Of a DNA stretch of 64,000 nt, positions 8,188 through 19,139 are shown in pieces. Location of the stretch: contig OZ024743.1 of NCBI GenBank assembly GCA_964016885.1, positions 176,832,574-176,896,573 on the forward strand. Reading direction: 5' to 3'. How positions within the stretch are numbered: the stretch's first letter is position 1; the number at the start of each line of letters is the position of its first letter. The notes beneath the pieces were generated by a model, which had not been told where the DNA came from, did not search any database, and saw only the letters and a program-made list of their open reading frames with translations. This DNA is from Eledone cirrhosa. Taxonomy: Eukaryota > Mollusca > Cephalopoda > Octopoda > Eledonidae. The translations under genes were made by a program, and so were the position numbers.

Positions 8188-8890
8188 CGTTGTCATCATT
8201 TAACATCCATTTTTCACATTAGCATGGGTTGGACATGATGTCCCATTGTGAGAGATCCAGGTCAGAGGACCATGTCTTGCTCACACAGAACTGGCTTGGG
8301 TCTGATTTCTACGGTTGGATGCCCTTTCTAACGCCAACTACATTTACAATGTGTACTAGATGTTTTTTGCTGTGACACCTACATGACCACTTTACAGTAT
8401 TTGCTGGGCGCTTTCTATCGTGACTCCTACACGACCAATTTACAGCATGGGTTAGACAGGGTGTCCTATTTGAGGCAAGTCAAAGTCAGATGACCATGTT
8501 TGGCTCATACAGAACCGATTTTGGCTTGGTTTCTACAGCTGGAGGCCCTTTCATATTTACAGTGAGGCAAGACCTGTACACGCTCACTTTATAAGTGTGG
8601 GCTGGGTGCTTTTTGCTGACACCTACATGACCACTTTACTGAGTGCACTGGGTGCTTTTTGTTGACACCTACATGACCACTTTACTGAGAGGACTGGGTG
8701 TTTTTCACTGTGATACATGACCACTTTACTGTGTGGTCTAGGCATATTATTTTGTCGCCAAAACGACCAGTATAGTGTGTGCTAGGTGCTTTTTGTCGTG
8801 ACTCCTACATGAACACTTTACAGTACGGACTGGGCACCTTTTGTCATGGCTCCAGGATGTCATGGCTTTATGGTGTGGATTGGGGACTTG
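8187..8890 (-). mobile_element. RTE-type LINE 3' region with internal minisatellite
   Basis: It begins with the reversed RTE tail (CATCATTTAACATCCA, then AGCATGGGTT) and GGATGCCCTTTCTAACGCC. It then repeats a roughly 50-bp module with CACCTACATGACCACTTTAC and TGGGTGCTTTTTG about nine times with drift. The same module occurs at 39600-39700, 40970-41455, 44270 and 51420-51560. No coding sequence remains. Confidence 0.7.
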
Positions 8891-9332
8891 GGTATAGGAG
8901 GATATATATATAGCACACAGAGCTAAATATGAATTATTAAGTATGTATATATGATATAACTTCACATTTGAGAAAGAAGTGGTACAGGGCTACATCCAGC
9001 TATGACAACCTCTACTTCAATTCTAAAATAAACTGAAAATGAACTACTTCATACATGTTGTTCCTGAGAAGAATTTGATGTAAAACAGCTGCGAAAGAAT
9101 AGAAAAATAGAAAAACTTAAAATTTCTAATACTATCATTAAAATATTAAATACAATTACATATTTTAAGGAGTGTTCTTGTGAATGTATGCCCTTGTGTA
9201 TATATACATATGTGTGTAAACATGTTTATATATATGTATGTGTGAGGGTTTGTATATATATGTATGCACAATTGTGTGAATGTGTATGTCTTTGTGTATG
9301 TATATATATGTGAGCATGACTATATGTCTGCG

Positions 9333-9365
<33 letters not shown>

Positions 9366-9395
9366 ATACATGTGCATATACATATATATATATAT
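8891..9395. other. No gene seen; TG/TA microsatellite at 9180-9395
   Basis: The 9180-9395 part is (TATG/TGTG)n-like low complexity. ORFs on either strand there are repeats of YIYI/HIHT type and not genes. Confidence 0.7.
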
Positions 9396-9801
9396 CTAAA
9401 CTATAATAAAGGAGGGTCTGCGGGACTGCATACGGTTTATTTCTTTTAATCCAGTTAGTAAAATAAGTTGGATTACTTTGAATAAATAATTGATTCTACT
9501 TTAGGCACAAGGCCAGCAATTACCCAGTGTATTACTGGTACTTTATTTTATCGACCCCGTAAGGATGAAAGGCAAAGTTAACCTCGGCGGGATTTGAACT
9601 CAGAATGGCAAGGGCCGTAACTCTATGCGCCAAAGCATGGCATCCGACACTCTACCAATACTGACAATCCACCGCCTACTTTGAATAAATAATGAATGAA
9701 TATTACATAATTTATCTACTAAATTTTGTAAACATAAATAATTTCATAAAAATAAATAATTTAAAATTGACTTCTTTTCAAAGTTGCACTTCCGGTATAT
9801 C
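9396..9801 (-). mobile_element. Composite repeat carrying a nested SINE, copy 1
   Basis: Both flanks match the unit at 63009-63300: on the minus strand GATATACC, then TTTAGTAGATAAATTATGTAAT, the SINE, ATCCAACTTATTTTAC, GCAGTCCCGC, and an end at ATTATAGTTTAG. The nested SINE is flanked by the same 16-bp duplication in both copies. The host repeat has no ORF; its class is unknown. Confidence 0.75.
9491..9677 (-). mobile_element. SINE family A nested in the composite repeat
   Basis: Full tRNA-like head with the B-box region (GAGTTCAAATCCC on the minus strand near 9590-9603) and a body ending GGCCTTGTGCC. Flanking duplications lie at 9475-9490 and 9678-9693 (ACTTTGAATAAATAAT). Confidence 0.85.
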
Positions 9802-10330
9802 ATCGCCACCACCCCCATTTCAACTACCATATATATAGAAAGAGAGAGAGTGTGTGATGAGAGAGATGGAGAGATTATAATTTTCTACACCTAACGCGTA
9901 TGAGTGTGAACATACATATATCTATATGTATGAGTATATAACTATAATCGCACAAACACAAACTTATAAAGGTACATAATTCACACAAATACACATACAT
10001 TCACACAAACATACATATTTTCACACAAACATACATACATTCACACATATACTTTCACACAAATACACATACTTTCACACAAACATACATACATTCATAC
10101 ATACATTTACACAAACACACAGTCATGATAGCAGCGTTCGGTGAAATTGGAAATGGGAGGGTAAAACAAGTATAACGTTTTATTTATTTATTAACTCTTT
10201 TTTTTAAAAACTCATTTTGGTTACAGGATGAAAACACTAACAAATATAATATATACAAAGGAAAAGTAAAGGGAAAGGAAAAAAAGAAAGAGAAAAAATA
10301 CACAAGAAGGTAATAGACACATCTTAGGCC
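9802..10330. repeat. Low-complexity stretch with CACACAAACATACAT repeats
   Basis: GA-rich run near 9838-9875, then at about 9950-10125 irregular repeats of TTCACACAAACATACATACA. An A-rich purine stretch follows to 10310. No gene seen. Confidence 0.65.
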
Positions 10331-10370
10331 ACAGAACAATATGCAGGCGAAAGAGTGATAAAACGAGCTG

Positions 10371-10880
10371 CTACCAGAGCAAAAGATAGCAATATAGCGA
10401 GGAGCACTGGGAAACCTCTCTAATAATTTTTGGGGCAGGCCACCATGCTCGCAGCGTTACCTGGGTGATGGCGGGGCTGAGGTGCTGGAACAACAAAGTG
10501 CCCTCATGAGCATCACCAGTTACCTCTGTTTGGCGAGCCGCCAGTGAAGACAAGAATCTCGCTGTCAGTAGCCCGACTCCCCCAAACGTCTCAAACGCCA
10601 CAGGCTGGATAATGTAGTTAGCTGACAGAACACGGTATTTTAGGATTTTGTTCCACTCAGCTGCAGATGCTGTAGCTCTCGCCCTTACTGCTACATCCAG
10701 AATGTGGGAAGAAGCAAAAAAGTCACTAACTGTGAGGTCCCAGGTAAGGCCCCTGCCTCTTGATCAGGAGCACAGAGTAAGACATCAAGTCTTTTCCCAT
10801 CAATTCAGGACAACCCAGATGGTTCCAGAATTGAGGGGATGTTTGCCCGGGCCAAAGCTCTTGAGTGCTAATAGGACTGT
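10371..10880 (-). pseudogene. Retroelement-like ORF remnant, unclassified
   Basis: The longest frame (10371-10601) reads MAFETFGGVGLLTARFLSSL, then TEVTGD and LLFQHLSPAITQVTL. Upstream on the same strand the sequence stays open in pieces (VRARATASAAEWN, then NYIIQPVAFETF in frame with it). The order PVAFETFGG, FLSSLAARQTEVTGD, FQHLSPAI resembles a C-terminal block following reverse transcriptases in some unclassified animal retroelements. No catalytic motif is visible and I cannot name the family. Frameshifts upstream of 10640 imply decay. Confidence 0.35.
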
Positions 10881-10970
10881 GTATGTATGTGCATGGGAGT
10901 TTGTCGGCGTTCTTAAATTAGAGACACGTGTGTGTGTGTGACGCTGTTTTTAAGTTAGACATATATATGT

Positions 10971-11490
10971 GTGTATCCCTTTCCTTCCTTTTACACAAAC
11001 ACACATACGCACTGCGTGATGGACGGGTGGACAGAAGTCCCTCAAATTTATATACATGTAAATGGAGTTCCACTGAAGCAGTTAGAGAAATTCAAGTATC
11101 TTGGAACCGTGTTCATGAGTGATGGAATGCAGGCGGCTGAATTAAGTGCAAGAATTGCCAAAGCTGATGCAGTAATGCGCCGGCCTCAGCATTCAGCAAT
11201 CAGATGAAGCGGGGTAAGTGTAAAAGCCAAACTCGCTGTCTTCCTGGTATTCCTGCCAACTCTTACGAGGATCATGAATCTTGAGTAATGACCAAAAGAA
11301 TACAATTGCAAATAAAAGTGGCAGAAATGGGATTCCTCCGAAGGGTCTGTGGAGTAACGTTACTCGATAAAGTGCAAAACTCAGAGACCAGAGAGTCACT
11401 CCTGGTAGAGCCGCTACTTCTCTGAATTGAGAGATCACAACTCCAATATTATGAGCATGTGGTTAGAATGTCTCAGTAAAGAATCCCTGG
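10971..11490 (+). pseudogene. RTE-like LINE remnant (family C)
   Basis: The frame at 11010-11207 gives VNGVPLKQLEKFKYLGTVFM, SDGMQ and ARIAKADAVM, the segment after the YADD motif in RTE-type LINEs. From 11207 the homology continues in shifting frames: AKLAVFLVFLPTL, AEMGFLRRVCGVTLLDKVQN, SESHSW/LLLRIERSQL-like. It ends near CACGTGGTTAGAATGTCTCA-like sequence (about 11455-11480). The minus-strand relative is at 4230-4590. Multiple frameshifts make it nonfunctional. Confidence 0.65.
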
Positions 11491-11502
11491 ACACATAATA
11501 AA

Positions 11503-12125
11503 TAATTATTGTTGGTAAAGTGGTAGGTAAAATGATTATAGTGCGTAAAGTTGTGGGTAAAATGATTATTGTAGGTAAAATAATTATTGTGGGTAAAGTG
11601 ATAGGTAAAATAATTATTGTGGGTAGTGGTAGGTAAAATAATTTATGTGGGTAAAGTGGTGGGTAAAATGATTATTGTGGGTAAAGTGGAGGGTAAGATA
11701 ATTGTGGGTAAACTTGTGGGTAAAAAACGGATCCCCCTCCCAAACAAACAATGGACCCCACCCCCTAAATAAAAAACGGATCCCTACCAAATATAAAAAG
11801 GACACCCAAATAAAAAAACGGATCCCCCCCAATAAAAAAACGGATCCGAAAATAAAAAACGGATCTTCCCCAAATAAAAAACGGTTCCTCTCCAAATAAA
11901 AAAGGGATTCCCCCAATAAAAAACGGACATCCACTCCAAATAAAAAACGACCCCCACCCCCAATAAAAAACGGATCCCTCCAAATGTAAAACGGACCCCC
12001 CCCCAAATAAAAAAAGGATTATTGTGGGTAAAATAATTATTGTGGGTAGTGGTAGGTAAAATAATTATTTTGGACAAAATGGTAGGTAAAATGATTATTT
12101 GGGGTCAGTGGTAGGTAAAATAATA
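11503..12125. repeat. Two minisatellites, one nested in the other
   Basis: The outer array (11503-11731 and 12019-12125) repeats a roughly 30-bp TTATTGTGGGTAAAGTGGTA-type unit. It is interrupted at 11732-12018 by a second array of variable 20-30-bp units AAATAAAAAACGGATCCCCC. The same outer unit resumes on the far side, so the inner array arose or inserted inside it. The minus strand of the inner array carries G runs of 4-9. ORFs in it (FYWG/FFIW repeats) are fortuitous. Confidence 0.8.
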
Positions 12126-12130
12126 ATAAT

Positions 12131-12472
12131 GGAGGCACATGGCTTAGTGGTTAGAGCATTGGCCTTGCAATCGAAAGGTTGTGAGTTCAATTCTCAGACC
12201 GGGTGATGTGTTGTTTCCTTGAGCAAGACACTTTATTTCACATTTCTCCAGTTTACTCAGCTGTAGAAATGAGATGATAGGGACTGGTCCCTATCATTCC
12301 ACTGCAAAGTGGTCGTGGAGGTGCCACGGCAAAAAAGCACCCAGCACTCACTGTAAATGAGGTTGGTGTTAGGAAGGGCATCCAGCTGTAGAAATCAAGC
12401 CAGAATCAGTTCCCGTCCCACCCTTGCAAGCAGGGAAAAGTGGACGGAAAATGATGATGATGATGATGATGG
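12131..12472 (+). mobile_element. tRNA-derived SINE, family B
   Basis: The head GGAGGCACATGGCTTAGTGG, TTAGAGC and B-box-like GTGAGTTCAATTCTC is tRNA-like. The middle has TTGAGCAAGACACTTTATTT. The last third (AAAAAGCACCCAGCACTCAC, GGTTGGTGTTAGGAAGGGCA, CCCTTGCAAGCAGGGAAAAG and (GATGAT)n) is shared with RTE-type LINE 3' ends. Other copies: 51729-52121 and 63713-64000. Confidence 0.85.
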
Positions 12473-12927
12473 GTAAAATGGTAAAGTGGTGGCTGAAATC
12501 AGAAAAGGGAGAAAGAGGGCAGGAAGTGGAGTAAAGGGGGTAGGGAAAGAATGGGTTGGAAGAGGCAGAAGCGGAAGTAGGGGAGGAAAAACATCAAGAG
12601 AAGGAAGGATGGAAAAGAGGAAGGAAGACAGCAGGTTAAAGACACAGTAATATACATGGACATTCACCATCACTGATGCCCATCAGCCTATCATTGGAGC
12701 AAACTTCCACCAGGTTCACTCACAGCTGGTCGATAATCAGGGGAGACAACTCGTATATATAAAGCTGCTGAATATTATTTATTATCTTATTGAGTTCTTT
12801 GTGCAAAGCTTCCAAATATTGCTTTTTCGTAGGATGCCAGCCGATGCTGCAACTTCGATTATACTCACATTATTGTTATATATATATATCGACAATCGAT
12901 CGATTTTCCTCAAATTGGACCCAGGGA
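12473..12927. other. No gene seen; purine-rich tract
   Basis: G/A-rich sequence at about 12495-12640 followed by unremarkable AT-rich sequence. The proline-rich minus-strand frame reflects the purine bias. Confidence 0.6.
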
Positions 12928-13105
12928 ACAATGTTTCCATTCGTCTTTCCAATTGCTAATACTCTCTATTGGTTGCAGCTCCAGGTAGAAGGAGCAACAT
13001 GAAATAATGTGTCTTGCCCAAGGACACACCGCATCGCTCGGTTTGGGAATCAAAATCACAACCTCACGATTGCGAATCCAATTCTCTAACCACTCGGCCA
13101 TATAT
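12928..13105 (-). mobile_element. Old tRNA-derived SINE relative of family B
   Basis: On the minus strand: GTGGTTAGAGAATTGG, a B-box-like GTGATTTTGATTCCC and CTTGGGCAAGACACATTATT, then GCTCCTTCTACCTGGAGC. It diverges from SINE-B beyond the first 120 bp. Similar old copies lie at 40429-40680 (plus), 43090-43292 (minus) and 43772-43862 (plus). Confidence 0.65.
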
Positions 13106-13201
13106 GTATATATATATATACATATATAATGTCCATTTTCTATACTATTCATATATGTATATATATATGCATGTGTGTATGTGCATATATATATATATAT
13201 A
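13106..13201. repeat. (TA)n/(TG)n microsatellite
   Basis: Interrupted TA and TGTG runs directly before the mariner end. Confidence 0.85.
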
Positions 13202-14093
13202 CAGGGTGCGGACGATATTTGTTCGCAAGATTACTGTCTAGGAAAAAATAACACAGTAGTTTTATTTTTTAAGATATATTTATCAAACTTGGGTCAGTTT
13301 GTCTTCATGACTTGTTCTTTCGATCTCACTCGATAAACCCGCCATCGGCTTTGATGAAGGTCTCTAGGCAGCTTAGACCCGGCTACAGGCCTTCGTCACT
13401 GTCCCCCGACTTAGGCCCCTAAAAGCACTTGTGATCCTGGCCTCCAGATTGTCTTTCGTATTGCAGCTAGATCTGTTGGTGCTTCGTTCCACTGCGCCCC
13501 ACACAAAGAAGTCGAGGGGCTTGAAGTCAGGCGAGCTGGGAGGCCAGATGTCAGGTGAAGTGTGGTCAACGAAGTTCTCTGACAGTCAGGCTTGGATCTT
13601 TCGGCTGGTATGGCTGGCTGCTGAGTCTTGCTGCCACACGTACGGCCTACCTGCAGCTACCTGGTCAATCCAGGGCTTTACTACCTTGCTCAGAACATGG
13701 ATGTAGCCATCGGTGTTTGTGCTTGAAGCCCTCAGGGAAGAAGTGAGGTGGCATGACATCACCTTGACTGCTGACGACACCTAAGACCAATGTTGTTGCT
13801 GGAAACTTTGTCTGGATGACTCTGGGCACGTCTTTGGATGAGACAGCAAGCCACCTGTTGTTCTGGGAGTTGATCTTCTGGTCTTATTTGTCCTCCCGGC
13901 GTGGATTCCAAGAAGAACTCTGTGTCTCTTCCACAAATTTGGAGGTTCAAAATTATTCATAATCAATTATTCTGAAAATAAATAATGGAAATATAGTCAC
14001 TGTTTTTATGAAGACAAGAATGACAATGGAAGTAAAATAAATTTGCATAAAATTAGCAGTTGAAAATTGCGAACAAATATCGTCTTCACCCTG
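13202..14093 (-). mobile_element. Mariner-like element, internally deleted, copy 1
   Basis: Ends begin CAGGGTG and form terminal inverted repeats of about 27 bp (13202-13228 and 14067-14093, two adjacent mismatches) flanked by TA. The interior on the minus strand matches the transposase remnant at 48815-49447 but carries frameshifts: one frame gives NNFEPPNLWKRHRVLLGIHA, another gives DQKINSQNN, and PYVWQQDSAASHTSRKIQA appears in a third near 13586-13640. At 892 bp it is too short for a full mariner; the part encoding the DNA-binding domain and first catalytic Asp is missing. In QQDSAASH the usual Pro-Cys has drifted. It could move only in trans. Confidence 0.85.
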
Positions 14094-14151
14094 TATATAT
14101 ATATACTAGCAGCTGAGCCTGATTGCACCCAGGGCCACTTTTTATTAAGTT

Positions 14152-14673
14152 AATAATTTGAAAAATATTATTGAAAGTTTATTATAAAGAAGCAGTTTCA
14201 GGAAAAAAATAGAAATATGCACTTGGGGCTGGACGGCGACAATGAGAAGTGGAGTGACGTGAAAAGTGTTGTTTATTAACAGCGAAATAGCAATGTCGAT
14301 GATATGCAATTTGAAAAATACTACTTACTGTTAGTGGTGGTTAACATGTATTAGAATTAAAATAAAAACACGCGTCCCTTCTTCACAATTTAAGGGTTTT
14401 ATTTCTTTTGATGGAAAACAGTGACCGTACTGCAGAATCGATTTCATAAAACAGTACTGTGAAAATGAAACGTACTGTAGAAGGCAACAGTTTATTAATC
14501 TGCATTTTCAAACTTGCATATCATCGACATTGCTATTTCGCTGTTAATAAACAATGCTTTTCACGTCGCTCCACTTCTCATTGTACGCCGTCCAGCCCCA
14601 AGAGCATATTTCTATTTTTTTTCCTGAAACTGCTTCTTTATAATAAATTTTCAATAATATTTTTCAAATTATT
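14152..14673. mobile_element. Long inverted repeat, foldback-like element
   Basis: The arms 14152-14318 and 14503-14673 pair along about 165 bp with small differences (for example GGCGACAATGAG against CTCATTGTACGCC), separated by about 185 bp. No ORF. It lies just after mariner copy 1 and a short (TA)n. Could be a MITE or an old palindromic insertion; no family recognised. Confidence 0.75.
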
Positions 14674-15059
14674 GGTACTGTATGTTAACAGCGAAAGAAC
14701 GTTGATGAGTTTAAAAATTTGTATGAAATTGTAGATAACTCATCCAAGTATTAGAACAGGGGGAAATAACTCACCAAACGCGATAGTAAATAGACCGTTT
14801 GGGGGCCCTAGCGACCACATTTTTCAAGTTAGAGATTTGAAACCTCATCTATTTGCTTCCTTGGCACTTTTTACATAGGTGTGTAAATTTTCATGTCCGT
14901 CTGACCACATCTACTACCATTTAACTGTGCACATCTGAATTTCAACCACCACCCATTTCACAAATATATATTAGATATATACATATATGTGTATGTGTAA
15001 TTCCTTTTCAATGTCTGGCTATGATACATTTTAATGAAACCAGAAAAAAATATGAAGCG
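14674..15059. other. No gene seen
   Basis: AT-rich unique-looking sequence. Short TA/TG runs near 14967-15000. Confidence 0.6.
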
Positions 15060-15835
15060 GAATTATTCAGCTACACATAGACATATATACACACATACAC
15101 ACACATAATCACACACACATTTAGATACATATACATATAAAGAATTAGATGATACACACATGCACACACACATTCAGATACGCATAGACATATACAAATG
15201 AACAATCAGATAAAATACATGCACACACACATCCACACTGACACAAGCACACACATCAATACTGACACACACACACACATGGACAATCTGATGGCACATA
15301 TTCAAACTGACACATGCACACATATCCATACTGACACACACACACATACACAGACAATCTGATGGCACACATTCACAATGACACATGCACACACATCCAC
15401 ACTGACACACACAAATGGACAATCTGATGGCACACACATAAATACACACATAGAAATAACAATTAGATGACACACATACATACACATATTCAGATACATA
15501 TACATATACAGGTACACATTAACATATACAAATAAACAGTTAGATGATACACATAAACACACATATCCACATATAAACAAACACACACACACACACATGC
15601 ATATGCAGACATATACAAATGAACAATCATATGACATACATATAAACACACACACAAAAACACACACACAGTCTCACCAATGCATGCACATGCACATACA
15701 CACATATACACAAAGGAGTACACACAGATTTACACAAAAATACACATACAGATAAAGACACACATACACACACACATAAATGCAGGTAAAGAAATACATC
15801 TACACACAATAATACACACCAAACTTGATGATGTT
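15060..15835. repeat. Degenerate AC-rich minisatellite
   Basis: Irregular units of about 64-80 bp containing ACAATCTGATGGCACACA or drifted forms (at 15207, 15285, 15354, 15419, 15460, 15536, 15627) joined by (ACAC)n. The minus-strand frames (VCVC/MCVCV type) are low-complexity. It borders the 34-bp array and shares its strand bias (A/C on plus), but not its unit. Confidence 0.75.
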
Positions 15836-18800
15836 TGTAGGGATACACATACACTCATTAATACATGTGGACATTCACACAGATACACTCATTAATACAT
15901 GTAGACATTCACACACATACACTCATTAATACATGTACAGATTCACACACATACACTCATTAATACATGTAGACATTCACACACATACACTCATTAATAC
16001 ATGTACACATTCACACACATACACTCATTAATACATGTACACATTCACACACATACACTCATTAATACATGTAGACATTCACACACATACACTCATTAAT
16101 ACATGTAGACATTCACACACATACACTCATGGCTACATGTACACATTCACGCACATACACTCATTAATACATGTACACATTCACACACATACACCCATGG
16201 CTACATGTACACATTCACGCACACATACACTCATTAATACATGCAGACGTTCACACACATACACTCATTGCTACATGTGGACATTCACACATACACTCAT
16301 TAATACATGTACACATTCACACACATACACTCATTAATACATGTACACATTCACACACATACACTCATTAATACATGTACACATTCACACACACATACAC
16401 TCATTAATACATGTACACATACACTCATTAATACATGTACACATTCACACACACATACACTCATTAATACATGTAGACATTCACACACGTACACTCATTA
16501 ATACATGTACACATTCACACACATACACTCATTAATACATGTAGACATTCACACACATACACTCATTAATACATGTACAGATTCACACACATACACTCAT
16601 TAATACATGTAGACATTCACACACATACACTCATTAATACATGTACACATTAACACACATACACTCATGGCTACATGTACACATTCACACACATACACTC
16701 ATTAATACATGTACACATTCACACACATACACCCATGGCTACATGTACACATTCACGCACACATACACTCATTAATACATGCAGACATTCACACACATAC
16801 ACTCATTGCTACATGTGGACATTCACACACATACACTCATTAATACATGTACACATTCACACACATACACTCATTAATACATGTACACATTCACACACAT
16901 ACACTCATTAATACATGTACACATTCACACACACACATACACTCATTAATACATGTACACATACACTCATTAATACATGTACACATTCACACACACATAC
17001 ACTCATTAATACATGTAGACATTCACACACGTACACTCATTAATACATGTACACATTCACACACATACACTCATTAATACATGTAGACATTCACACACAT
17101 ACACTCATTAATACATGTACACATTCACACACATACACTCATGGCTACATGTACACATTCACACACATACACTCATTAATACATGTAGACATTCACACAC
17201 ATACACTCATTAATACATGTAGACATTCACACACATACACTCATTAATACATGTACACACTCAGACACATACACTGATTAATACATGTAGACATTCACAC
17301 ACATAAACTCATGGCTACATGTAGACATTCACACACATACACTCATTAATACATGTACACATTCACACACATACACTCATTAATACATGTACACATTCAC
17401 ACACATACACTCATTAATACATGTACACATTCACACACATACACTCATTAATACATGTAGACATTCACACACATACACTCATTAATACATGTACATATTC
17501 ACACACATACACTCATTAATACATGTAGACATTCACACACATACACTCATTAATACATGTACACATTCACACACATACACTCATTAATACATGTACACAT
17601 TCACACACATACACTCATTAATACATGTACACATTCACACACATACACTCATTAATACATGTACACATTCACACACATACACTCATTAATACATGTAGAC
17701 ATTCACACACATACACTCATTAATACATGTAGACATTCACACACATACACTCATTAATACATCTACACATTCACACACACATACACTCATTAACACATGT
17801 ACACATTCACACACATACACTCATTAATACATGTAGACATTCACACACATACACTCATTAATACATGTACACATTCACACACATACACTCATTAATACAT
17901 GTAGACATTCACACACATACACTCATTAATACATGTACATATTCACACACATACACTCATTAATACATGTACACATTTACACACATACACTCATGGCTAC
18001 ATGTACACATTCACACACATACACTCATGGCTACATGTAGACATTCACACACATACACTCATTAATACATGTAGACATTCACACACATACACTCATTAAT
18101 ACATGTAGACATTCAGACACATACAATCATTAATACATGTAGATATTCACACATATACACTCATTAATACATGTAGACATTCACACACATACACTCATGG
18201 CTACATGTAGACATTCACACAGATACACTCATTAATACATGTAGACATTCACACACATACACTCATGGCTACATGTAGACATTCACACACATACACTCAT
18301 TAAGACATGGAGACATTCACACACATACACTCATTAATACATGTAGACATTCACACACATACACTCATTAATACATGTAGACATTCACACACATACACTC
18401 ATTAATACATGTAGACATTCACACACATACACTCATTAATACATGTACACATTCACACACATACACTCATTAATACATGTAGACATTCACACACATACAC
18501 TCATTAATACATGTAGACATTCACACACATACACTCATTAACACATGTACACATTCACACACATACACTCATTAATACATGTACACATTCACACACATAA
18601 ATCATTAATACATGTAGACATTCACACACATACACTCATTAATACATGTAGACATTCACACACATACACTCATTAATACATGTACACATTCACACACATA
18701 CACTCATTAATACATGTAGACATTCACACACATACACTCATTAATACATGTAGACATTCACACACGTACACTCATTAATACATGTACACATTCACACACA

Positions 18801-19139
18801 TACACTCATTAATACATGTAGACATTCAGACACATACAATCATTAATACATGTAGATATTCACACATATACACTCATTAATACATGTAGACATTCACACA
18901 CATACACTCATTAATACATGTACACATTCACACACATACACTCATTAATACATGTAGACATTCACACACATACACTCATGGCTACATGTACACATTCACA
19001 CACATACACTCATGTCTACATGTAGACATTCACACACATACACTCATTAATACATGTAGACATTCACACACATACACTCATTAATACATGTAGACATTCA
19101 GACACATACAATCATTAATACATGTAGATATTCACACAC

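Noticed and set aside
13431..13746. Plus-strand ORFs over mariner copy 1 (and 48801-49215 over copy 2)
   Set aside because: They are antisense shadows of the transposase, which is on the minus strand.
15174..15854. Cysteine-rich minus-strand ORFs (MCVCV repeats)
   Set aside because: They are translations of (TG)n-rich minisatellite, not a secreted cysteine-rich peptide.
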